A DNA stretch of 12,506 bases from Alphaproteobacteria bacterium. GTDB lineage: Bacteria > Pseudomonadota > Alphaproteobacteria > Rs-D84. Position 1 is the stretch's first letter; every line of letters begins with the position of its first letter. Below, in pieces: positions 5,844 to 12,330 of this stretch. The notes under the pieces are model-generated. The model did not search any database, was not told where the DNA came from, and worked only from the letters and a program-made list of their open reading frames with translations. The translations under genes were made by a program, and so were the position numbers. The stretch lies in NCBI GenBank assembly GCA_017425725.1, contig JAFOXU010000105.1, positions 1-12,506 of the forward strand, given 5' to 3'.

Positions 5844-6795
5844 ATTTCTTTTTTACGTATTTTTTCTGAGATTGTATTAAGCGGATAATTGCACGCCAGT
5901 CACCATATTGGTCGATAAATGAATGTTTAGAATCTTTAAAGATTACAAATTTCCATAAGTGGCCATTTTTACCGGATTTTAATATGTTGTATTTTTTACG
6001 TAATTCTTCGGGTGGTGATTTTCTGTCACGGCCACCTGCAACCAAAGTGATTGGAATATTATATCTGTCCATTAATTCTGGTTTAAATTCAGATTGTTTG
6101 ACATCGTCAAATATGTTTGGCAATACAGATATATATGTAAACTTGCCGTCTGGTCTGGGTTCGTGTGGGCTAGAAATACCGATTGCCTTGTTGTTAAATT
6201 CTTCATCTGATGTTTCAGGTGTGAAATATCTGTATTTATAAAAATTTTTAATATATGTGACGAATTCATCACATAGGTATGGTGCAAACAGTACAGATGC
6301 AGAAAAGCGTAATTTTTTCCTGTCGCTGATTCTTTTGTTATAGATTTCAAAAATGCCTGTTGCCCCGACAGAATGTCCGATTAGACATGAATATGTGTAT
6401 TTATTTGCTTTGCATTCCGATTCGATTCTGTCCAGACCGGTATCGATTAAATCAATATATTCTGCGAATGTGTGTTTTGTGGCCAATTCTTGTGATTGTT
6501 CTGGTAAAAAGTTTCCTAAAAATGTATCCAAACAATATACATCATATTTTACAGTTAATGCCCAATATTCGATTATTCGCATTAATGGTTCTGATCGTGT
6601 ATTGCTGGCCAAACCAGGAACCAAGATGATAGAATTATCAGATGGTGTGTTATTTACGGAATAGTATGAAATTTGTCCGATTGTTTTGTTTTCGGTTCTG
6701 GAACTGTATTTAAGTTCCCAACGAAACGCCGCATCTTTTAATGCGGGCAGTTCGGTTTTGTATTTACTTAAATCTAATTTAAAGACGTTATTCAT
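5842..6795 (-). CDS. Serine alpha/beta-hydrolase of unknown substrate
   Basis: A 317-residue alpha/beta-hydrolase fold protein with a full catalytic triad in the expected order: nucleophile S142 in GHSVG (140-144), acid D257 in VAGGRDRKSPPEE, and H291 in DSKHSFID. IILVPGLASN (56-65) forms the oxyanion-hole strand and loop. A lid-like insert rich in Tyr, Phe and Lys (about 180-235) lies between the nucleophile and the acid. There is no signal peptide, so it is likely cytoplasmic, and the tail is basic (KKYVKKK). Lysophospholipase or esterase-like activity is plausible, but the substrate cannot be read from sequence. Upstream of ATG at 6795 there is no ribosome-binding site; the promoter -10 ends 7 bases before the ATG, which points to a leaderless or nearly leaderless mRNA. 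Confidence 0.88.
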   Translation of the reverse strand: MNNVFKLDLSKYKTELPALKDAAFRWELKYSSRTENKTIGQISYYSVNNTPSDNSIILVPGLASNTRSEPLMRIIEYWALTVKYDVYCLDTFLGNFLPEQSQELATKHTFAEYIDLIDTGLDRIESECKANKYTYSCLIGHSVGATGIFEIYNKRISDRKKLRFSASVLFAPYLCDEFVTYIKNFYKYRYFTPETSDEEFNNKAIGISSPHEPRPDGKFTYISVLPNIFDDVKQSEFKPELMDRYNIPITLVAGGRDRKSPPEELRKKYNILKSGKNGHLWKFVIFKDSKHSFIDQYGDWRAIIRLIQSQKKYVKKK

Positions 6796-6802
6796 AGCAG
6801 TG

Positions 6803-6830
6803 ATTGTTGCACAAAATCACAGATTGTCAA
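6803..6830 (-). promoter_or_regulatory. Promoter of the hydrolase gene
   Basis: Minus strand: perfect TTGACA (6830-6825), 16 bases, AACAAT (6808-6803, 4 of 6 to consensus). Seven bases then separate the -10 from the ATG, placing the transcription start at or beside the start codon. Confidence 0.6.
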
Positions 6831-6857
6831 TTATTAAGTTTGGAAATTATTTTTCTG

Positions 6858-6886
6858 TTGACATTTTATTTGATAATGTATAAAAT
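6858..6886 (+). promoter_or_regulatory. Promoter of tRNA-Ala and rpsU
   Basis: TTGACA (6858-6863), then TATAAA after 15 bases (6879-6884) or TAAAAT after 17 (6881-6886). It is the strongest promoter in the window and lies about 35 bases before the tRNA. Confidence 0.85.
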
Positions 6887-6920
6887 CAGTTCGCTTTTAG
6901 TAATAAAAGTGCAAAGTTTT

Positions 6921-6996
6921 GGGGTTGTAGCTCAGTTGGTAGAGCACCTGCTTTGCAAGCAGGGGGTCGTCAGTTCGAGCCTGATCAGCTCCACCA
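6921..6996 (+). tRNA. tRNA-Ala (anticodon TGC)
   Basis: A 76-base tRNA with encoded CCA: acceptor GGGGTTG pairing with CAGCTCC, D-arm with AGCTCAGTTGG, anticodon stem CCTGC/GCAGG around TTTGCAA giving TGC, and T-loop TTCGAGC. The acceptor has a G3-T70 wobble pair, the identity element of alanine tRNAs. It stands alone rather than in an rRNA operon and is transcribed towards rpsU. Confidence 0.98.
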
Positions 6997-7004
6997 AAAC
7001 AAAG

Positions 7005-7027
7005 AAAGGGGATGAAAGTCCCCTTTT
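7005..7027 (+). terminator. Weak hairpin between tRNA-Ala and rpsU
   Basis: Stem AAAGGGGA/TCCCCTTT around TGAAAG with only four T after the GC core, followed by AAAC. It could partly terminate the tRNA transcript or mark the processing point. As no promoter is visible between it and rpsU, rpsU probably depends on read-through. Confidence 0.55.
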
Positions 7028-7071
7028 AAACAAGATAAATACAAGTTCGCCAAAAAGGGGGTGAATATATA

Positions 7072-7278
7072 ATGGTAAAAGTTTTGGTTCGCGATAATAA
7101 CGTAGAACAGGCATTGCGTGTTGCAAAACGTAAATCACAAAAAGAAGGCCTGTACCGTGAAATGAAAGAACGCCAGCGTTTTGAAAAACCAACAACAAAA
7201 CGTAAACGTATGAAAGAAGAAGCGGTTCGTAACGAAAAGAAACGTCAATCTAAACAACGTATGGTTTTTGGTTTCTAA
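7072..7278 (+). CDS. rpsU: Small ribosomal subunit protein bS21
   Basis: A 68-residue, highly basic protein of the 30S subunit that helps base-pairing between the mRNA and the 3' end of 16S rRNA. Family features: VKVLVRDNNVEQALRVAKRK at the start, GLYREMKERQRFEKPTTKRKR in the middle, and an Arg/Lys-rich helical end. Length is normal. An unusually long G run, AAGGGGGTGA (7055-7064), precedes the ATG. The gene shares a transcript with tRNA-Ala, 75 bases upstream, and ends at the terminator at 7283-7311. Confidence 0.97.
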   Translation: MVKVLVRDNNVEQALRVAKRKSQKEGLYREMKERQRFEKPTTKRKRMKEEAVRNEKKRQSKQRMVFGF

Positions 7279-7282
7279 GATT

Positions 7283-7311
7283 AAAAAAAATCCCCAAATT
7301 TGGGGATATTT
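7283..7311. terminator. Bidirectional terminator between rpsU and lptB
   Basis: Perfect 18-base palindrome ATCCCCAAA/TTTGGGGAT (7290-7307), with eight T on the minus-strand side and a T-rich run on the plus side. It serves two convergent genes. Confidence 0.9.
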
Positions 7312-7331
7312 TATTGTTTGTTTTGTTTTTT

Positions 7332-8060
7332 TTACATTACAAAATCTTCGCCCAGGTATACTTTCTTTACCATTTCGTCTTGGATAATTTCGTCAGTTGT
7401 GCCGTGTTTTAATATTTTGCCGTCGTGTAGCACATAACTGCGGTCTGTGATACCCAATGTTTCACGTACATTGTGGTCTGTGATGATAACGCCCAGTCCA
7501 CGATTTTTTAACTGTGATACCAAACCACGAATTTCGTTAACGGCAATTGGGTCGATGCCTGCAAATGGCTCGTCCAATAATATGAATTTTGGATTGTTCG
7601 CCAATGCACGTGCAATTTCAACACGTCTGCGTTCGCCCCCAGACAATGCGGTCGCAGGACTGTGGCGCAGGCTGGATATCGAAAATTCTTCTAATAACGA
7701 ATCGAGTTTCTTTTGGCGTTTTTTCTTGTCCGGTTCAACAACCTCTAAAATTGCCATGATGTTTTGTTCAACGGTCAGTCCACGAAATACACTGTTTTCT
7801 TGGGGCAGGTAACCGATGTGCAGGCGTGCACGCTGATAAAATGGCAGGTGTGTTATGTCCTGTGAATTTAGAAATATTTGGCCACCAGTTGCCGCCAATT
7901 GCCCAGTTATACAATAAAAGGCAGTTGTTTTACCGGCACCGTTTGGTCCCAACAGGCCAACCGATTCGCCCTGACGTGCGATTAATGATATGTCACGTAT
8001 AACCATACGTTTGCCGTATGTTTTAGATAAATGTTCAATGCGCAGTACAGATTGTTTCAT
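7332..8060 (-). CDS. lptB: LPS export ABC transporter ATPase LptB
   Basis: A 242-residue ATPase that powers extraction of lipopolysaccharide from the inner membrane with LptF and LptG. All ABC motifs are present: Walker A GPNGAGKT (38-45), Q-loop Q87 in LPQENSVFRGLTVEQN, signature LSGGERRR (139-146), Walker B FILLDEPFAGIDP (159-171), and H196 in TDHNVRET. The Q-loop form VFRGLTVEQN, the GIDPIAV segment and the C-terminal YLGEDF are typical of LptB rather than of related amino-acid transporter ATPases. It overlaps the lptC stop by four bases (ATGA), so translation is probably coupled. No other genes follow in the operon before the terminator. Confidence 0.96.
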   Translation of the reverse strand: MKQSVLRIEHLSKTYGKRMVIRDISLIARQGESVGLLGPNGAGKTTAFYCITGQLAATGGQIFLNSQDITHLPFYQRARLHIGYLPQENSVFRGLTVEQNIMAILEVVEPDKKKRQKKLDSLLEEFSISSLRHSPATALSGGERRRVEIARALANNPKFILLDEPFAGIDPIAVNEIRGLVSQLKNRGLGVIITDHNVRETLGITDRSYVLHDGKILKHGTTDEIIQDEMVKKVYLGEDFVM

Positions 8061-8536
8061 AGTTTTATCACCAATTCTTTTGTGCGGACACGATCGCCAT
8101 TGCTGGAATCTATCTTGACGTCCCCCAACAGTGTAATTGTTCTTTTTACGTTGTTATACTGACCTGTTTTGGCGGTTATGTTATCTGTTATCGTTTCTTC
8201 GCCACTGGTTCTGTTTATTGTGCCCGATATGGTTTCCATAAATATTATATCAGGGTTTTCGTATTCTTGATAGCCTATTTTTGCCTGTATTTTAAATGGT
8301 TTGCCATCTTTGTCAATGCCGACAAATGATGCGTTGGACATCTTGAACTGATTTGCGACAATGTCGTTCATGTTAATTGCAGATATTGGTGTCCATAACA
8401 ATTGTTTTGTAAATAATGAACCTGCAACCAGTGCGGCAATCATTACCAAACCCCAACCTGTGAAAAAAAACTGCCACAGTCGTTTCAAACGACGATGTTT
8501 GGAAAAGATAATAAATGTACGTTTGTCGGTCTTCAT
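8057..8536 (-). CDS. lptC: LPS export periplasmic protein LptC
   Basis: Membrane-anchored bridge protein that passes lipopolysaccharide from LptB2FG towards LptA. Read from ATG at 8536 it has 159 residues: a basic cytoplasmic stub, one membrane segment (about 24-43, TGWGLVMIAALVAGSLF), and a short periplasmic part with LptC/OstA-like beta features (SNASFVGIDKDGKPFKIQA at about 66-84, LLGDVKIDSSNGDRV near the end). It is shorter than Escherichia coli LptC (191). A TTG at 8572 would add 12 residues, but it coincides with the promoter -35, so ATG at 8536 is preferred. There is no ribosome-binding site, and the -10 ends 9 bases before the ATG. It is directly followed by lptB; the lptA gene usually found between them is absent. 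Confidence 0.88.
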   Translation of the reverse strand: MKTDKRTFIIFSKHRRLKRLWQFFFTGWGLVMIAALVAGSLFTKQLLWTPISAINMNDIVANQFKMSNASFVGIDKDGKPFKIQAKIGYQEYENPDIIFMETISGTINRTSGEETITDNITAKTGQYNNVKRTITLLGDVKIDSSNGDRVRTKELVIKL

Positions 8537-8545
8537 GTTGTGTAG

Positions 8546-8572
8546 TTTATAACGACAATAATAAAAATGCAA
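8546..8572 (-). promoter_or_regulatory. Promoter of lptC-lptB
   Basis: Minus strand: TTGCAT (8572-8567), 15 bases, TATAAA (8551-8546), the same spacing as the rpmB, tRNA-Ala and rpsD promoters. It implies a leader of only a few bases. Confidence 0.6.
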
Positions 8573-8603
8573 TTTTTATATTTATCTAATAAATTTTTTG
8601 TGT

Positions 8604-8609
8604 TATAAT
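8604..8609 (+). promoter_or_regulatory. -10 element of the secreted-protein gene
   Basis: A perfect TATAAT 14 bases before ATG at 8624, with only a poor -35 (TTTATC at 8581-8586, 17 bases away). The resulting leader would be about 7-8 bases and includes a purine-rich AGAAGAGAG that touches the ATG. Confidence 0.5.
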
Positions 8610-8623
8610 TACCCAGAAGAGAG

Positions 8624-9445
8624 ATGAAAAAGTTTTTACTGTTTTTTATCGGTGGTTTGGTCGCTGTGCACAGTACGGCGGGTGCGTTGACCGTTACTAA
8701 GGCACCGTCTGTTGCAACAAAACAAGCCACAGCAGTGGATACAGGTGCATCACTGTTGCCGGGGGTTTTGAATTTGGTAACAGGTGTTATGCAATTAAAT
8801 CAAAAACAGAAAGCGTTGACAGCCGAATGTATCCCAACCAGCCAAGAAGTCAACTTTGTAAATAATATTATAAAAGAATGGGCGAAAACAGGCGCCGCAA
8901 CGGCTGAAGAGATTGAAAATGGCAAAATGGATGGTATGAAGCCATGTGAAAAAGGTGAGACGTATGAATCTTCGGTACGTATTGCCGCTGATTTGGGCGA
9001 AGATGGTTTGATTTGCTATGATGTTTACAGAGATGATGAGTCTGCTGTGTGGTACAAGTTTCCAAAGGCGTCCAGTACGTATTACTGTACAGATGGTTCG
9101 TTAAGTGGTTGTGGCGAAAAGAATAAAAAGCACGTTTCTAATATATATAATGTGTTTAATTTGGTCGATTTTACAGATGCTGATTATACTGCACAAGAAG
9201 CAAAGTTGGCTGCTAACCTGATTGCCAAAATTGAAAAATGTTCAAATGCAAAATTAAATGCACGAAAAAAAGAAATGTGGGGCGAATTTTTGGTTGGTAC
9301 AGTTGGCGGTTTAGGACAAAAGACAGATACTGCAACGGTTATGCAGACTGTAAGCGGTATGGCAAATTCGTTCTCTGGTGGTGGCGGTGGATTACAGTCG
9401 TTGGGCGGTTTAAAAGATTTGGCATCGCAGTTCTTGGCAAAATAA
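8624..9445 (+). CDS. Secreted six-cysteine protein of unknown function
   Basis: A 273-residue protein that I do not recognise. It opens with a clear Sec signal peptide (MKKFLLFFIGGLVAVHSTAGA, cleavage likely near 19-21) and has no lipobox, so it should be released to the periplasm or beyond. The mature part has six cysteines (69, 108, 131, 155, 163, 206), an even number suited to three disulfides, which fits an oxidising compartment. Residues about 42-66 are helical and hydrophobic (LLPGVLNLVTGVMQL). The C-terminus is glycine-rich (GTVGGLG, then SGGGGG at 251-256) and ends in a short amphipathic helix. The next gene is the OmpA-type lipoprotein, also exported, with its own promoter and no terminator between them. 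The shared neighbourhood suggests an envelope role, but no function can be assigned. Confidence 0.85.
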   Translation: MKKFLLFFIGGLVAVHSTAGALTVTKAPSVATKQATAVDTGASLLPGVLNLVTGVMQLNQKQKALTAECIPTSQEVNFVNNIIKEWAKTGAATAEEIENGKMDGMKPCEKGETYESSVRIAADLGEDGLICYDVYRDDESAVWYKFPKASSTYYCTDGSLSGCGEKNKKHVSNIYNVFNLVDFTDADYTAQEAKLAANLIAKIEKCSNAKLNARKKEMWGEFLVGTVGGLGQKTDTATVMQTVSGMANSFSGGGGGLQSLGGLKDLASQFLAK

Positions 9446-9462
9446 TAGGTTTGTTTTTCCGC

Positions 9463-9491
9463 TTTACTATATTACCAAAAAATCGTATAAT
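9463..9491 (+). promoter_or_regulatory. Promoter of the OmpA-type lipoprotein gene
   Basis: TTTACT (9463-9468), 17 bases, perfect TATAAT (9486-9491). An AGAAGGA ribosome-binding site (9506-9512) stands 8 bases before the ATG. Confidence 0.75.
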
Positions 9492-9520
9492 ATGTTTAAT
9501 TAAACAGAAGGATAGGGCAT

Positions 9521-11098
9521 ATGAAAAATAAGACTTGTGTTGCAACGTGGGTTATTTCACGCTTGATGATGGCGGCTGGGGTGGTTGCGTTGACTGCGTG
9601 TAATCAGGCAAATAATTATGAATATACAGGGCCTGTGGCAACACCAACTGTTGATTATGTGGAATCATTGGATGTTTATTCTGCACCACACCAGGATTCT
9701 TTTTTAAATCAGTTGGCAATGAACTATCGTTCTTATGCAATTTATAATGCACGTACCAGTGGCTATTCTGAAATGGGCGAATTGTTCGCTAATAAGGCTG
9801 TGTCTGCATTTTCAGGTGATGTGCCGTTCCCAGAAACGTTGGAAAATTGGCCGGTTGAAAACGAACAGGATGCATTTGATTTAAATAATGCATACAATGA
9901 TTTGATGGAACAGTTAAAGAATGATGCGTCTCACTTGAATCCAGAATTGGCAGCTGAGGCGCAGGCGAAGTATGATTGCTGGTTGTCGGCAACTGCCAGT
10001 GGTCAATTTGCAACAGCACAACAATGCCGTGACAGATTTAACAAGACAATGGCTGCGTTACGTGATTGTCAGGGCGGGAAAATTGTAAAAAAACAAGTCG
10101 AAAAAGAAACTTGTACAGAAGGGAATTGTTCTGAAACAGTTATGACGAGTGTTAAAGAAACGCAGACTTATTATCCAGATACTCGTCAGATGATGGTCGC
10201 ACGTGGTGATGCACGTGAAGGGGTTATTATTGTTAATAATGTGAATGTCCCGGAACATTTGATTAATCCTGTGCCGGTTCAACCATTGGTATTTAATCAG
10301 AATATTTACGGTGGTGATAAAACTGTCAATAAAACACAAAAATCAACACCAAATGGTATCGTTGTTGTTGCAGAAACACAGACTGAATGTCCTGCATGTC
10401 AAGAATGTAAGGTGTGTCAGGAATGTCCAACGTGTGCAGAATGTGCAGCATGCGAATCACAACAGTGTGAAAAATGTGAACAACAACAGGTTGCAGAAAT
10501 CCCACATGTTGGGGATGAATTGGTTTCACGTGAAGAATTTATCAATATGATGATGGCGATGCGTTCTGAATTGATGGCAATTAATGCTCGTTTGGATGAA
10601 TTACAGGCCGCTGCTGGTGAAAAGACAATGATTAAGGTTCAGCAGATTCCGCTGGAACCAAAACAGCATGTTATGGAAGAAGTTTTTGAAGTCAGATTTG
10701 ATTTTAATAAGTCTATTATTAAACCCGAATACCAGGAACTGATTAAAAAATTAGCGACTGCAACCCAGGAAAATAAGAATATCAAGGTGTCGGTTGTTGG
10801 ACATACAGATACAATGGGTACTGCTAATTACAACTATGCGTTGGGTGGTCGTCGTGCCGAGGCTGTTCAGAAAATGTTGATAGAATATGGTATCCCATCC
10901 AGTCAGATTGTTGCGGTGTCTGCAGGTGAAGAAGGCTTGGCTGTGCCAACACCGGATAATACACCAAATGCGGAAAATCGCCGTGTTCGTGTTGTTAAAG
11001 AAGTTCACTATACAGAAGATGCAAAACCAGTTCCAATGGAAATTTCTGTCGAAGAGGTTTCTGTAAGTGAATGTGGTGAATATGGGTGCGAACAATAA
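9521..11098 (+). CDS. OmpA-domain lipoprotein with cysteine ladder
   Basis: A 525-residue envelope lipoprotein. The signal peptide ends in a lipobox (VVALTAC), so C27 would be lipidated and anchor the protein in the outer membrane. Residues about 28-200 are of unknown fold. A low-complexity segment at 290-319 has cysteines at 290, 293, 296, 299, 302, 305, 308 and 311, exactly every third residue, then at 316 and 319. A short helix (about 337-363) leads to a C-terminal OmpA/Pal-type peptidoglycan-binding domain (about 388-493): FDFNKSIIKPEY, VVGHTDTMGTANYNYALGGRRAEAV and NAENRRVRVV, with the Asp and Arg that hold diaminopimelate. Total length is far above Pal (about 170). Two C-x4-C pairs (198-203 and 518-523) lie outside the ladder. 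It probably tethers the outer membrane to peptidoglycan; the role of the ladder is unknown. Confidence 0.92.
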   Translation: MKNKTCVATWVISRLMMAAGVVALTACNQANNYEYTGPVATPTVDYVESLDVYSAPHQDSFLNQLAMNYRSYAIYNARTSGYSEMGELFANKAVSAFSGDVPFPETLENWPVENEQDAFDLNNAYNDLMEQLKNDASHLNPELAAEAQAKYDCWLSATASGQFATAQQCRDRFNKTMAALRDCQGGKIVKKQVEKETCTEGNCSETVMTSVKETQTYYPDTRQMMVARGDAREGVIIVNNVNVPEHLINPVPVQPLVFNQNIYGGDKTVNKTQKSTPNGIVVVAETQTECPACQECKVCQECPTCAECAACESQQCEKCEQQQVAEIPHVGDELVSREEFINMMMAMRSELMAINARLDELQAAAGEKTMIKVQQIPLEPKQHVMEEVFEVRFDFNKSIIKPEYQELIKKLATATQENKNIKVSVVGHTDTMGTANYNYALGGRRAEAVQKMLIEYGIPSSQIVAVSAGEEGLAVPTPDNTPNAENRRVRVVKEVHYTEDAKPVPMEISVEEVSVSECGEYGCEQ

Positions 11099-11103
11099 AA
11101 TAC

Positions 11104-11130
11104 TTGACAAAAAGATTTTGTTGGTATAAA
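11104..11130 (+). promoter_or_regulatory. Promoter of the small 54-residue protein gene
   Basis: TTGACA (11104-11109), 15 bases, TATAAA (11125-11130), beginning 5 bases after the lipoprotein stop codon. No terminator separates the two genes. Confidence 0.75.
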
Positions 11131-11170
11131 TTGTTCAGTGTCAGAGAGATGTTTTAAAGAGGCATTTGAA

Positions 11171-11335
11171 ATGACTGATATGGTAAAAAAACTTGAATTG
11201 GCTACGAAAACCCTGGCAGAACAGGGTATCAAGGGACGTGGATTTAATCGGGGAAATGGAAATATAGAAGCATTAAATGTTGCTGAAATATTTAAAACCC
11301 AATTTGGTCTGACCTTTGGTGGTAATGAAAACTAA
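11171..11335 (+). CDS. Small unknown protein, 54 residues
   Basis: A short gene that I do not recognise but judge real. It has a strong promoter, an AAAGAGG ribosome-binding site (11156-11162) 8 bases before the ATG, and a good terminator right after. The product begins MTDMVKKLELATKTLAEQG, likely a helix, followed by a Gly/Arg/Asn stretch (GIKGRGFNRGNGN) and a hydrophobic end (VAEIFKTQFGLTFGG). It has no signal peptide, membrane segment or cysteine. An in-frame GTG at 11138 would add 11 residues and sits where a leaderless transcript could start, but the ribosome-binding site favours the ATG. Codon use matches its neighbours. A cytoplasmic role is likely; nothing more can be said. Confidence 0.65.
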   Translation: MTDMVKKLELATKTLAEQGIKGRGFNRGNGNIEALNVAEIFKTQFGLTFGGNEN

Positions 11336-11350
11336 ACAAATATAGTATTG

Positions 11351-11383
11351 AATCCCACGCAATAATATTGTGTGGGATTTTTT
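11351..11383 (+). terminator. Intrinsic terminator after the small gene
   Basis: Long hairpin, AATCCCAC paired with GTGGGATT and extended by CAATA/TATTG, followed by six T (11378-11383). It closes the run of plus-strand genes that begins at 8624. Confidence 0.92.
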
Positions 11384-11390
11384 CTATGAA

Positions 11391-11431
11391 TTGACAGAAT
11401 TTACTTGATTTTTTGTATAAAACACTATAAA
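11391..11431 (+). promoter_or_regulatory. Promoter region of rpsD, possibly tandem
   Basis: TTGATT (11405-11410), 15 bases, TATAAA (11426-11431) repeats the layout seen elsewhere in the window. A further TTGACA (11391-11396) with TATAAA at 11416-11421 is 19 bases apart, too far for an ideal pair. The rpsD leader is about 110 bases and could carry a uS4 autoregulatory structure, but I see no clear fold in it. Confidence 0.6.
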
Positions 11432-11547
11432 CTATGCCACGCTGGATAACCAGAACTGATTAAGTGGTGGTGCATTTTGGTCCCATCAATGATAAGGATT
11501 CTGTTCAATATCTGGCACCGAAAAACCAAAAACAAAGGAAAATAAAA

Positions 11548-12180
11548 ATGGCAAGAGCTGGTGCAAAGCGTAGCACACGCAAATTAAAAATCGGACGTAG
11601 CCTGGGCGTCAATCTGTGGGGTCAGGCGAAATCTCCATTTAATAAACGTAAATATAAACCTGGTCAGCATGGTCCAACATCTCGTGGTGGTAATTCTTCG
11701 GATTACGCAAAACAGATGCGTGCAAAGCAGACATTAAAAGGTTACTATGGTAATGTTGGCGAAAAGAAATTCCGCAAATATTATCTGGAAGCTGTTAATA
11801 TGAAGGGCGACACACCAGAAAACTTGATTGGTTTGTTGGAACGTCGTTTGGATGCGGTTGTATATCGTGCAAAATTGGCACCAACTGTATTCTCTTCACG
11901 TCAGTTAATCAGCCATGGTCATATTAATGTTAATGGTAAACGCGTAAAAGTTGCATCATATCAGGTAAAACCAGGTGATGTTATCACAGTCAGCGAAAAA
12001 GCAAAACAGATGCCATTGGTCGTTTTAGCTTTGGAATCTGCAGAACGCAACTTTGCAGACTATGTTTCTGTTGACAGTGCAAACTTCACAGCAACATTCG
12101 TACGTGTACCTGCATTCGAAGATGTTCCATATCCTGTTCAAATGTTCCCAGAATTGGTTGTTGAATTCTATTCACGCTAA
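11548..12180 (+). CDS. rpsD: Small ribosomal subunit protein uS4
   Basis: A 210-residue primary 16S rRNA-binding protein of the 30S subunit that nucleates the 5' domain. Features: RKLKIGRSLGVNLWG start, KRKYKPGQHGPTSRGG (33-48), KKFRKYYLEA, and an S4 RNA-binding domain with LLERRLDAVVYRAKLAPTVFSSRQLISHGHINVNGKRV (about 96-133). The basic N-terminal region has no zinc-binding cysteines, as in most proteobacteria. The frame is open back to a GTG at 11464, but AAAGGAAA at 11534-11541 and homology fix the start at ATG 11548. The gene stands alone, as is common in alphaproteobacteria, rather than in the alpha operon of Escherichia coli, and is followed by its own terminator. Confidence 0.97.
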   Translation: MARAGAKRSTRKLKIGRSLGVNLWGQAKSPFNKRKYKPGQHGPTSRGGNSSDYAKQMRAKQTLKGYYGNVGEKKFRKYYLEAVNMKGDTPENLIGLLERRLDAVVYRAKLAPTVFSSRQLISHGHINVNGKRVKVASYQVKPGDVITVSEKAKQMPLVVLALESAERNFADYVSVDSANFTATFVRVPAFEDVPYPVQMFPELVVEFYSR

Positions 12181-12211
12181 TCACGAACAGACGAACGGTA
12201 TGTTCATTCAG

Positions 12212-12237
12212 TCCCGCCCATGTGGCGGGATTTTTTT
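12212..12237 (+). terminator. Intrinsic terminator of rpsD
   Basis: Stem TCCCGCC/GGCGGGA around CATGT, followed by seven T. Confidence 0.95.
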
Positions 12238-12261
12238 GTGGAATGTTCGACATTTGTGGGG

Positions 12262-12267
12262 TATAAT
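12262..12267 (+). promoter_or_regulatory. -10 element of the trpS leader
   Basis: A perfect TATAAT with no good -35 at normal spacing. Only 6 bases (AAACAT) separate it from an ATG at 12274, so a transcript from here would begin almost at that codon. Confidence 0.5.
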
Positions 12268-12273
12268 AAACAT

Positions 12274-12330
12274 ATGCAAAATAAATTTGTTATCTTTTCT
12301 GAAAATAAATGTTGGCGTGGACACGCCTGA
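12274..12330 (+). CDS. Candidate 18-residue leader peptide upstream of trpS
   Basis: ATG at 12274 opens a short frame reading MQNKFVIFSENKCWRGHA and ends at TGA (12328-12330), 96 bases before trpS. There is no ribosome-binding site, but the TATAAT at 12262-12267 would give a leaderless mRNA starting at this ATG. Its single Trp codon (12313-12315) overlaps the first arm of a hairpin that has an alternative partner further down. This is the layout of an attenuation leader, but one Trp codon is few and the reading is inference. It is also possible that the frame is accidental. Confidence 0.35.
   Translation: MQNKFVIFSENKCWRGHA

Noticed and set aside
6804..7064. An 86-codon plus-strand open frame over tRNA-Ala
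   Set aside because: Most of it is the tRNA itself; GVVAQLVEHLLCKQGVVSSSL is the usual false translation of a tRNA.
8537..8572. A TTG start giving LptC 12 extra residues
   Set aside because: It falls on the promoter -35 hexamer and has no ribosome-binding site; the added residues do not look like LptC.
11434..11463. A nine-codon ORF (MPRWITRTD) in the rpsD leader
   Set aside because: It has no ribosome-binding site and lies at or before the likely transcription start; probably chance.
11464..11547. A GTG start extending uS4 by 28 residues
   Set aside because: Homology and the AAAGGAAA site fix the start at ATG 11548; the extension is untranslated leader.
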